NCBI GenBank assembly: GCA_031286555.1
Contig: JAITUD010000481.1
Coordinates: forward strand, 1 to 5,799
DNA: 5,799 nt
Reading direction: 5' to 3'
Source of the DNA: Microbacterium sp.
GTDB taxonomy: Bacteria; Actinomycetota; Actinomycetes; Actinomycetales; Microbacteriaceae
A program made the translations under genes and the position numbers. Shown piece by piece: positions 1-5,799 of the stretch (position 1 is the first letter of the stretch; each line of letters opens with the position of its first letter). Under the pieces are notes generated by a model. That model ran no database searches, was not told where the DNA came from, and saw only the letters and a program-made list of their open reading frames with translations.

Positions 1-588
1 CAGCATCCGCTCCGTCTCGTCGGTGGTGGGCTGCTCGTCGGTGACGATGACCATGATCATGCGGCGCGCGATGGTGCGCGCGACGTAGCCGAGCAGCCCG
101 TCGCGGTCGTTCGGCGCGCCGCTCGTGCCGACGGCGCGCTGTATGCGCCGCAGGGCATGTTCGAGTCCGCCCTCGGTGCCGCTGGGCGCGACGCGGTGGA
201 TGCCGGAGGCATCCCCGTGCACCACCGAGAAGTCATCGCCGTGCCGCACGGTGAGGAAGCCCAGCGCGCCGGCAACGAGCACCGCCAGCTCGGACTTCGG
301 CCGCTCGTCCTCGGCGAGAGCTCTCATGCCGCGCCCGGTGTCGACCACGAACAGCACGGTGTGCATGCGGGTGGCCTTCGTGCGCTTGACCAGGGGCTCG
401 TTGTGCTTGGCCGTCGCACGCCAGTCGATGTCACGCACCTGATCGCCGTACTCGTACGGGCGCAGGTCCTCGAAGTCGAGGCTGCGGCCGCGCAGCAGCG
501 ACGCGTAGGCGCCGTCGAGCGCGTGCATCGACTTCTTCGAGGAGTGGATGAAGAGCTTGCTCTTCACCTGCGTGATCAGGCTGGCCAT
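1..588 (-). CDS. DUF58 domain protein with vWA-like fold, partial (C-terminus beyond left edge)
   Basis: The first 196 residues are present; the reading frame is open to base 1, so the C-terminus is missing. The family hallmark RPYEYGDQVRDIDWRATAK lies at about residues 43-61, the conserved DUF58 block. A vWA-like fold follows: strand and metal-site region LFVVDTGRGM (79-88), SGTEGG (136-141) and VIVTDE (180-185). The first metal motif is DTGRG rather than the classical DxSxS, while T138 and D184 are kept, so metal binding may be weakened. DUF58 proteins are usually encoded next to MoxR ATPases, which are thought to use them as partner or adaptor in chaperone-like maturation of other proteins; the precise role here is unknown. 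The start is the ATG at 588, 5 nt after the MoxR stop codon, with no clear Shine-Dalgarno sequence, so translation is probably coupled to the upstream gene. No signal peptide is seen. Confidence 0.9.
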   Translation of the reverse strand, partial: MASLITQVKSKLFIHSSKKSMHALDGAYASLLRGRSLDFEDLRPYEYGDQVRDIDWRATAKHNEPLVKRTKATRMHTVLFVVDTGRGMRALAEDERPKSELAVLVAGALGFLTVRHGDDFSVVHGDASGIHRVAPSGTEGGLEHALRRIQRAVGTSGAPNDRDGLLGYVARTIARRMIMVIVTDEQPTTDETERML

Positions 589-593
589 GCGGG

Positions 594-1715
<1,122 letters not shown>

Positions 1716-1721
1716 CGTCGG

Positions 1722-1728
1722 TCTCCTC
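1722..1728 (-). promoter_or_regulatory. Ribosome binding site of the MoxR gene
   Basis: The minus strand reads GAGGAGA, 6 nt before the ATG at 1715. This strong Shine-Dalgarno match decides the start in favour of that ATG over the in-frame GTG at 1730. Confidence 0.8.
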
Positions 1729-1752
1729 ACAGCGGGCCATGCGGCGGCCCCG

Positions 1753-1763
1753 CTACAGGGTAG
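1753..1763 (-). promoter_or_regulatory. Candidate -10 element inside a small inverted repeat, upstream of moxR
   Basis: The 70-nt gap between the membrane-protein gene and the MoxR gene contains, on the minus strand, CTACCCTGTAG: 4-bp arms CTAC/GTAG around 3 nt. It includes TACCCT, which fits the actinobacterial TAnnnT -10 pattern, about 40 nt before the MoxR start. No good -35 is visible at normal spacing. It could be an internal promoter or a regulator site, or chance. There is no convincing terminator in this gap (only a 5-bp CCGCG/CGCGG hairpin near 1767-1784 without a T run), so read-through from the upstream gene is also possible. Confidence 0.25.
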
Positions 1764-1785
1764 TCGCCGCGGCTCGGAGCGCGGT

Positions 1786-2715
1786 TCAGGTGGGGATGTC
1801 CTTGCGGCGCATCTCGATCGCGTCGCCCTCGGTGCCGTCGGAGTACTCCGCGCGGACCAGTGCGTTCCCGGGGATGAGGTCCAGCACGGACCGTCCGATG
1901 TCGATGGTTCCGCGGCCGGTGGCGTCGAAGGTCACCGTCCCGGCATCCTTCCAGCCGTACTTCACGGCGGCCGCCGAACCCGGCTGGCCGGTCATGGACA
2001 GCGTGTAGCTCTGCAGCACCTCGATGCCGAGCCAGTGGTCGGCTCGGTTTTCCTTGATGAGAGCGAAGGCGAGCGGCACGGGCGCCGCCGGTGTGGAGGG
2101 CGCCGACGGTGCGGGCTTCGGCGCCGACGGAGCGGAGGGCTGCGGCTTGGGCTTCGGCTTCGGCGCTGGATCCGGGGCCCGAGTCACCGGCGGATCCGAG
2201 GGCGCCTGCTGTGCCGGCGGCACCACAGGCACGGGCACCGCGGTCGGGGTCGGGACGGCGGTCGGCGGCGACGTGCGGACGGGCGTCGGCCCGCCCCGTT
2301 CTCCGGGGAGCCCCGAGTCGGAGGGGGCCGTGATCGATGCCTGGTCGCGGGCGACGGGTGCCGGTTCGCCGCCGCCGCTCACGATCGCGATCGTGCCGAC
2401 GACGATGCCGACGACGACCAGCGTTCCGCCTGCGAAGGCGAGCGCCCGGATGGGCAGCTTCCTCTCGTTGCGGACGCGCGCGACCTGCGGCGACATGGGC
2501 AGGGGCACGGTCGGGGTCTCGGCCGCCGGTGCGGAAGGAGGCAGGGGAGGCATCGGCGGGACGGGCGGAACGGTCCCGATGGGTTCGACGGGCGTGAGAT
2601 CGACGGGCGCAGGCGGCACCGGCAGCTCGTGCGCGGGCAGATTCAGTGCGTCCGGCAGCACGACGGCGTCGTCAGACGGCGCTACGTCGGGGGCTTCGTA
2701 GCTACTGCGGTACAT
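1786..2715 (-). CDS. Single-pass membrane protein with proline-rich linkers and a C-terminal extracellular domain, function unknown
   Basis: I do not recognise a named family. With the ATG at 2715 the product is 309 residues. An acidic and Pro-rich cytoplasmic-type N-terminus (1 to about 85) ends in a basic cluster RVRNERK, followed by one hydrophobic segment (about 88-113, with GGTLVVVGIVVGTIAIV). The basic flank predicts the N-terminus inside. A Pro/Ala/Thr/Lys-rich linker (about 114-213, including PTAVPTPTAVP and KPKPKPQP) would span the cell wall. The last 95 or so residues (from LAFALIKENRADHWLG) look like a compact, beta-rich domain exposed outside. The start is uncertain: the ATG at 2715 has GGTGA 5 nt upstream, while an in-frame GTG at 2742 (9 residues longer) has no Shine-Dalgarno. 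It lies upstream of the MoxR gene on the same strand and divergent from the DUF2804 gene. A cell-surface or envelope role is inference from topology only. Confidence 0.85.
   Translation of the reverse strand: MYRSSYEAPDVAPSDDAVVLPDALNLPAHELPVPPAPVDLTPVEPIGTVPPVPPMPPLPPSAPAAETPTVPLPMSPQVARVRNERKLPIRALAFAGGTLVVVGIVVGTIAIVSGGGEPAPVARDQASITAPSDSGLPGERGGPTPVRTSPPTAVPTPTAVPVPVVPPAQQAPSDPPVTRAPDPAPKPKPKPQPSAPSAPKPAPSAPSTPAAPVPLAFALIKENRADHWLGIEVLQSYTLSMTGQPGSAAAVKYGWKDAGTVTFDATGRGTIDIGRSVLDLIPGNALVRAEYSDGTEGDAIEMRRKDIPT
2143..2160. repeat. Hexamer repeat encoding the Lys-Pro stretch
   Basis: Three tandem hexamers, CGGCTT, GGGCTT, CGGCTT on the plus strand, encode Lys-Pro-Lys-Pro-Lys-Pro on the minus strand within the linker of the membrane protein. 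Such short in-frame repeats can change length by slippage without breaking the frame. Confidence 0.6.
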
Positions 2716-2765
2716 CAGGGTCACCGATCGGTTCGGGTACACGGCCGGTGGGGAGGCGGCCGTTG

Positions 2766-2791
2766 GATCACCCTACCCGGATAGGGTGATC
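2766..2791. promoter_or_regulatory. Perfect 10-bp inverted repeat with outward-facing -10-like hexamers (divergent promoter/operator candidate)
   Basis: The arms GATCACCCTA (2766-2775) and TAGGGTGATC (2782-2791) are perfect reverse complements around a 6-nt spacer CCCGGA. The site lies between the divergent membrane-protein gene (start 2715 or 2742) and the DUF2804 gene (start 2815). Each arm carries TAGGGT, a TAnnnT match reading outward: 2782-2787 on plus and 2775-2770 on minus. Starts of transcription would then fall near 2794 and 2763, with short leaders. No convincing -35 boxes are seen. A terminator is unlikely because both neighbouring genes point away from it. It is best read as an operator overlapping promoters; the regulator is unknown. 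Confidence 0.55.
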
Positions 2792-2798
2792 GCACCCC

Positions 2799-2807
2799 GA
2801 AAGAGAG
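2799..2807 (+). promoter_or_regulatory. Ribosome binding site of the DUF2804 gene
   Basis: GAAAGAGAG ends 7 nt before the ATG at 2815. It is a purine-rich, moderately good Shine-Dalgarno match and supports this start. Confidence 0.6.
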
Positions 2808-2814
2808 CCTCCCC

Positions 2815-3813
2815 ATGCCTGCAGAGCACGAGCTCACCGTTCCCGTACCCCTGACGCTGCCGAGCGGCCGCCTCAACCCGGATGCGGTCGGCTGGGCGCG
2901 GCATCCGCTGGTCGACACGGCGGGGATCGGCCCCGGCCGCGGCAGGAACAAGCGGTGGGAGTACTGGAACATCGCGACGCCGAGGCACGTCGTCGGGCTC
3001 ACGGTCTCGTCGATCGACTACGCCGCGGTGCACGAGGTGTGGGTGTGGGATCGCGCGACCGGTCAGACCTGGCATCGGTCGGTCACGAACATCCCCTCCC
3101 GCGGCGTGCAGCTGCCGGCACGGCTCGAGTCCGGGCCCAGCAGGGCCCGTGCGAAGGATCTCGAGATCGACATCGACGAGACGGATGCCGGCACCGGGCT
3201 GCGCGCCCGGATCTCCGGAGCCGAGATCGACGTGGTCGCCGCTCTCCCGGCCGGGCACGAGCGGCTCGCTGTCGTCGTGCCCTGGAGCGAGACCAGATTC
3301 CAGTACACGGTCAAGGATGTCGCGCGCCCGGCATCCGGCATCCTCGTCCTCGACGGCGTGGAGCACGAGCTGCCGCAGGGGGCGTCGTGGGCCGTGCTCG
3401 ATCACGGCCGCGGCCGCTGGCCCTACGACGTGCGCTGGAACTGGGGCGCCGGCTCCGGCATTTCGCACGGTCGCACGATCGGCATCCAGGTCGGCGGGCA
3501 GTGGACCGACGGCACCGGGTCGACCGAGAACGCGTTCGTGATCGACGGTCGGCTGCACAAGATCAGCGACGAACTGACCTGGGACTACGACATCGCCGAC
3601 TGGCGCCGCCCCTGGCGGATCACCGGCGGCGGACTGGATGCGACCTTCACGCCGGTCCACGACAAGGTCACCCGCACGAACCTCGGTGTCCTGTCGTCGT
3701 CCACCGACCAGTGCTTCGGCGACTGGTCGGGCACCTTCCGCACCGCGAGCGGCGAGCAGATCGCCTTCGACGGCGTCTTCGGATGGGCCGAGGACGTGCA
3801 CAACCGCTGGTGA
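2815..3813 (+). CDS. DUF2804 domain-containing protein
   Basis: A 332-residue protein that fits the DUF2804 family along its whole length. Family-like blocks are KRWEYWNI (46-53), SSIDYAAVHEVWVWD (65-79), the Trp-rich RGRWPYDVRWNWGAG (199-213), GGQWTDGTGSTENAFVIDGRLHKI (228-250, seen in part as WTDGTGSTENA) and the C-terminal FDGVFGWAEDVHNRW. The many beta-prone, aromatic-rich segments suggest a beta-barrel-like fold, as has been proposed for related lipid- or isoprenoid-binding families; that comparison is from memory and uncertain. No signal peptide or membrane segment is visible, so the protein is probably cytoplasmic. The enzymatic or binding function of this family is not established. 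It is transcribed divergently from the membrane-protein gene and precedes tmm by 164 nt on the same strand, but nothing links it functionally to tmm. Confidence 0.9.
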   Translation: MPAEHELTVPVPLTLPSGRLNPDAVGWARHPLVDTAGIGPGRGRNKRWEYWNIATPRHVVGLTVSSIDYAAVHEVWVWDRATGQTWHRSVTNIPSRGVQLPARLESGPSRARAKDLEIDIDETDAGTGLRARISGAEIDVVAALPAGHERLAVVVPWSETRFQYTVKDVARPASGILVLDGVEHELPQGASWAVLDHGRGRWPYDVRWNWGAGSGISHGRTIGIQVGGQWTDGTGSTENAFVIDGRLHKISDELTWDYDIADWRRPWRITGGGLDATFTPVHDKVTRTNLGVLSSSTDQCFGDWSGTFRTASGEQIAFDGVFGWAEDVHNRW

Positions 3814-3845
3814 TCCTGGGCGCCTCAGGCGTGCACTCGTCCTCC

Positions 3846-3854
3846 TGATACGGT
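3846..3854 (+). promoter_or_regulatory. Candidate extended -10 promoter for tmm
   Basis: TGATACGGT matches the extended -10 pattern TGn plus TAnnnT (TACGGT at 3849-3854), 33 nt after the DUF2804 stop. Transcription from here would start near 3861 and give tmm a leader of about 115 nt. No clear -35 is present, which an extended -10 can tolerate. Confidence 0.35.
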
Positions 3855-3877
3855 CGAAGGACAGCCGCTTCCGCGGG

Positions 3878-3925
3878 CCGGTCGAGCACCATGCTCCCGG
3901 CGCCCGGCGGAGCCCTGTTCCGCCG
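3878..3925 (+). other. Two adjacent small hairpins in the DUF2804-tmm gap
   Basis: Hairpin one: CCGG (3878-3881) and GAGC (3884-3887) pair with GCTC (3893-3896) and CCGG (3897-3900), with a 2-nt bulge and a 5-nt loop. Hairpin two: CGGCGGA (3905-3911) pairs perfectly with TCCGCCG (3919-3925) around a 7-nt loop. Neither is followed by a T run. They may weakly terminate the DUF2804 transcript or structure the tmm leader. The rest of the gap (3814-3977) contains a 4-bp hairpin straight after the DUF2804 stop (3821-3831) and a small AT-richer patch near 3941-3955. Confidence 0.35.
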
Positions 3926-3964
3926 AACGGTCGCGGCTGCGATTCATACATACATGACGCGAGA

Positions 3965-3970
3965 AGAGGA
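3965..3970 (+). promoter_or_regulatory. Ribosome binding site deciding the tmm start
   Basis: AGAGGA ends 7 nt before the GTG at 3978. In-frame ATGs at 3891 and 3954 lack a comparable site, and residues encoded there have no counterpart in Tmm proteins, so the GTG is the likely start. Confidence 0.75.
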
Positions 3971-3977
3971 CTGTTAC

Positions 3978-5357
3978 GTGACGAGCAGAGAACGAGTGGC
4001 GATCATCGGCGCCGGCCCCTCCGGGATGGCGCAGCTGCGGGCCTTCGAGTCCGCGGCCCGCAGCGGGGCGGAGATCCCCGAAGTGGTGTGCTTCGAGAAG
4101 CAGGCCGACTGGGGCGGCCAGTGGAACTTCACCTGGCGCACCGGGCTGGACGAGTTCGGAGAGCCGGTGCACTCCAGCATGTACCGCAACCTGTGGTCGA
4201 ACGGCCCGAAGGAGGCGCTCGAGTTCGCCGACTACTCCTTCGACGAGCACTTCGGCCGTGCGATCTCGTCGTACCCGCCGCGCCCGGTGCTGTGGGACTA
4301 CATCGCCGGCCGACTCGAGAAGACCGAGGTGCGCGACCGCATCCGCTTCCAGACGATCGTGCGCTGGGTCGACTACGACGCCGAGCGAGAGGTGTTCACG
4401 CTCACCAGCGAGCATCTGCCCACCGGCGAGCAGACCACGTCGGAGTTCGACAGGGTGATCGTCGCCAGCGGCCACTTCTCCTTCCCGAACGTGCCGGACT
4501 TCCCCGGCATCGAGACCTTCCCCGGCTACCTCGGCCACGCCCATGACTTCCGCGGAGCCGAAGGATTCGCCGACCGCGACGTGCTGGTCATCGGCGGCAG
4601 CTACTCCGCCGAGGACATCGGCAGCCAGGCGTTCAAGATGGGCGCGCGATCGGTGACGGCGAGCTACCGCTCCGCGCCGATGGGATACGACTGGCCGGAC
4701 GGCTTCGAGGAGCGACCGGTCGTAGAGCGCTTCGACGGCAGCACCGTGCACTTCGCCGACGGCTCGTCGAAGGACTTCGACGCCGTCATCCTCTGCACGG
4801 GCTACCTGCACAAGTACCCGTTCCTGCCCGACGACCTGTCGCTCTCGTCGCCGAACAACGTGTACCCCGACGGGCTGTTCCGCGGCGTGGTCTGGCAGGG
4901 CAACCCGCGCCTGGCCTACCTCGGGGCGCAGGACCAGTGGTTCACCTTCAACATGTTCGACGTGCAGGCCTGGTACGTGCGCGATCTCATCCTGGGCAGG
5001 ATCGGGATGCCGGATACCGCGGAGCGCGCGGCGTCGATCGCGGACTGGCGCCGGCGCTTCGAGGCCATCGGGACGGCGGCCGACGAGATCCGCTTCCAGG
5101 CCGACTACGTGCGGGATCTGCTGCAGCGCACGGACTATCCCGAGTTCGACATCGACCGCGTCGTGGAGATCTTCCTGGAGTGGAAGCACGACAAGAAGGA
5201 CGACATCATGGGCTACCGCGACCGCGCGTACCGCTCGGTGATGACCGGCACGATGGCCGTGGAGCATCACACGCCGTGGCTGCAGGAGCTCGACGACTCG
5301 CTCGCGCGCTACCTGTCGACGCCGGCCGACGACCGCGAGGGACTGCTCGCCGTCTGA
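3978..5357 (+). CDS. tmm: Trimethylamine monooxygenase (flavin-containing monooxygenase, Tmm)
   Basis: A 459-residue cytoplasmic class B flavoprotein. It should oxidise trimethylamine to TMAO using NADPH, O2 and FAD through a C4a-hydroperoxyflavin. The FAD-binding GAGPSG is at 11-16, the FMO signature FPGYLGHAHDF at 181-191 (FxGxxxHxxxF), the NADP-binding GGSYSAED at 206-213, and LCTGY at 272-276. Resemblance to the Methylophaga and Methylocella enzymes, recalled from memory, runs end to end: EIPEVVCFEKQADWGGQWNF, SNGPKE with the catalytic-type Asn (residue 75), Tyr209 at the nucleotide site, and FLEWKHDKK near the C-terminus. The final Phe of the signature argues against a Baeyer-Villiger monooxygenase, which has Trp there. 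The GTG start is set by AGAGGA upstream and by homologue length. None of the usual companions (TMAO demethylase tdm, TMAO transporter tmoXWV, dmm genes) is in the window. Likely roles are use of methylamine nitrogen or TMAO production as an osmolyte; activity on other amines or sulfides is possible. Confidence 0.92.
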   Translation: MTSRERVAIIGAGPSGMAQLRAFESAARSGAEIPEVVCFEKQADWGGQWNFTWRTGLDEFGEPVHSSMYRNLWSNGPKEALEFADYSFDEHFGRAISSYPPRPVLWDYIAGRLEKTEVRDRIRFQTIVRWVDYDAEREVFTLTSEHLPTGEQTTSEFDRVIVASGHFSFPNVPDFPGIETFPGYLGHAHDFRGAEGFADRDVLVIGGSYSAEDIGSQAFKMGARSVTASYRSAPMGYDWPDGFEERPVVERFDGSTVHFADGSSKDFDAVILCTGYLHKYPFLPDDLSLSSPNNVYPDGLFRGVVWQGNPRLAYLGAQDQWFTFNMFDVQAWYVRDLILGRIGMPDTAERAASIADWRRRFEAIGTAADEIRFQADYVRDLLQRTDYPEFDIDRVVEIFLEWKHDKKDDIMGYRDRAYRSVMTGTMAVEHHTPWLQELDDSLARYLSTPADDREGLLAV

Positions 5358-5362
5358 CCGTG

Positions 5363-5397
5363 GACGCCGCTCCCGTCACGCAGGCGGGAGCGGCGTC
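5363..5397 (+). terminator. Hairpin terminator after tmm
   Basis: GACGCCGCTCCCG (5363-5375) and CGGGAGCGGCGTC (5385-5397) form a perfect 13-bp GC-rich stem with a 9-nt loop, beginning 5 nt after the tmm stop codon. The only T run (5409-5412) is about 11 nt beyond the stem, so it is a strong hairpin without a classical U tract, common in high-GC actinobacteria. Confidence 0.8.
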
Positions 5398-5403
5398 GAG
5401 GCG

Positions 5404-5453
5404 GTGAATTTTCACGATTCCCCTTCCGCTGAGATTTGGTATCCCACTAGCGT
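5404..5453 (+). promoter_or_regulatory. Probable promoter region of the downstream sensor gene, with a small palindrome
   Basis: This is the most AT-rich stretch of the right half. It begins with the inverted repeat GTGAATTTTCAC (5404-5415; 5-bp arms, 2-nt spacer), an operator-like shape, and ends with TAGCGT (5448-5453), a TAnnnT match about 48 nt before the GTG at 5501. No confident -35 is seen at the right distance, so the exact promoter is uncertain. Confidence 0.35.
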
Positions 5454-5488
5454 CGGGGGCGAGGGGCGAACGTGACGGCCCCTCGGAC

Positions 5489-5494
5489 GGGGGG
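5489..5494 (+). promoter_or_regulatory. Ribosome binding site of the sensor gene
   Basis: A G-run GGGGGG followed by A lies 6 nt before the GTG at 5501. It is a degenerate Shine-Dalgarno match, but no other start codon occurs upstream in this frame as far back as 5447. Confidence 0.5.
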
Positions 5495-5500
5495 ATCACG

Positions 5501-5799
5501 GTGGTCGACGCTACCCAGGTGACCGAGGAGCGGGGCAGGACGAAGCGCAGGAGGCGCGGCGGGCTCAGCATCCAGTCCAAGCTGCTCATCATGCTGCTGG
5601 GGGTGAGCCTGGTGTCCTCGGTGATCGTCGGAGCGGTCGGGTTCGTGAACGGCCGGCAGTCGCTGCACGACTCGGCGATCGACCAGCTCACCACCATCCG
5701 TGAGATGCGCAGCTACGAGATGGTCACGGCCATCGAGGATGCCAAGCGCAGCGCCTCGCTGAACTCGCGCAACCTCAGCGCCCAGAACGCCTCGAAGGC
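5501..5799 (+). CDS. N-terminus of a membrane sensor protein, probable adenylate/guanylate cyclase type (partial)
   Basis: Only the first 99 residues are present; the right edge cuts the gene. A basic N-terminus (RGRTKRRRR, 11-19) is followed by LSIQSKLLIMLLGVSLVSS and a hydrophobic segment (about 28-49). Next comes the start of an extracytoplasmic region (NGRQSLHDSAIDQLTTIREM) with helical, coiled-coil-like character. The pattern I/L-x-S-K-L-L-x-M-L-L, a transmembrane helix, then QLTxxREmRs, is typical of bacterial membrane sensors with an external four-helix or Cache-like domain and HAMP, usually ending in a class III nucleotide cyclase domain, sometimes a SpoIIE-type phosphatase or a kinase. 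The output domain lies outside the window, so the cyclase assignment is inference. The GTG start is supported by the G-rich site upstream; a GTG at 5519 is a weaker alternative. It is separated from tmm by a terminator. Confidence 0.75.
   Translation, partial: MVDATQVTEERGRTKRRRRGGLSIQSKLLIMLLGVSLVSSVIVGAVGFVNGRQSLHDSAIDQLTTIREMRSYEMVTAIEDAKRSASLNSRNLSAQNASK

Noticed and set aside
2221..2300. Repetitive-looking GC-rich stretch as a CRISPR or mobile-element repeat
   Set aside because: It encodes the in-frame Pro/Thr/Ala/Val linker of the membrane protein; the repetition is codon-level and has no spacer structure or terminal repeats.
2766..2791. Reading the perfect inverted repeat as a transcription terminator
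   Set aside because: Both flanking genes are transcribed away from it, so no transcript would end there; there is also no T run after the stem.
2773..3951. 392-codon open frame on the minus strand opposite the DUF2804 gene
   Set aside because: The sense frame carries the conserved DUF2804 blocks and a ribosome site; the antisense product has no recognisable domain.
3891..3977. Upstream in-frame ATG starts (3891, 3954) for tmm
   Set aside because: They lack Shine-Dalgarno sequences and would add 8-29 residues absent from Tmm proteins; the GTG at 3978 has AGAGGA at ideal spacing.
4518..4550. Baeyer-Villiger monooxygenase as the identity of the flavoprotein
   Set aside because: The signature ends in Phe (FxGxxxHxxxF), not the Trp of Baeyer-Villiger enzymes, and the rest of the protein resembles Tmm end to end.
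3825..5270. 481-codon open frame on the minus strand opposite tmm
   Set aside because: It lies antisense to a gene with full-length family motifs, its translation is low-complexity in Arg/Val/Ala/His with no motif, and long antisense frames are expected at this GC content.

Overview
The window looks like chromosome of a high-GC actinobacterium, most likely Microbacteriaceae (Microbacterium-like). The basis is GC of roughly 68-70% by eye, GTG starts, TAnnnT-type -10 elements, Ala/Pro-rich proteins and dense GGATGC/GCATCC words. The genus is an inference; there is no rRNA or other marker gene. No tRNA, rRNA, CRISPR array, insertion sequence or phage gene was seen.

Left part, minus strand (read right to left from about 2715 to 1): a single-pass membrane protein of unknown function with long proline-rich stretches (1786-2715), then a MoxR-family AAA+ ATPase (594-1715), then a DUF58/vWA-fold protein that runs off the left edge (1-588). 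The MoxR and DUF58 genes are 5 nt apart and form the usual MoxR-DUF58 pair, thought to act in chaperone-like assembly or cell-envelope functions. The membrane protein ends 70 nt before the moxR start and may share its transcript.

Middle: a divergent intergenic region holds a perfect 10-bp inverted repeat (2766-2791) whose two arms each contain a TAGGGT -10-like hexamer facing outward. It is a good candidate for a shared divergent promoter/operator. To the right, on the plus strand, is a DUF2804 protein (2815-3813).

Right part, plus strand: a 164-nt gap with small hairpins and a candidate extended -10 leads to a clear homologue of bacterial trimethylamine monooxygenase (tmm, 3978-5357), a flavin-containing monooxygenase that oxidises trimethylamine to trimethylamine N-oxide (TMAO). 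It is closed by a strong 13-bp hairpin terminator. After a short AT-richer promoter-like region comes the N-terminus of a membrane sensor protein (5501 onward), probably a class III adenylate/guanylate cyclase or related signalling protein, cut by the right edge.

The genes do not form one evident pathway: MoxR-DUF58 is a conserved pair, tmm is a stand-alone metabolic gene with none of its usual TMAO-handling partners in view, and the last gene starts a separate signalling unit. I found no convincing new multi-gene system. The points most worth a second look are the divergent palindrome, the isolated actinobacterial Tmm and the excess of GGATGC/GCATCC words.
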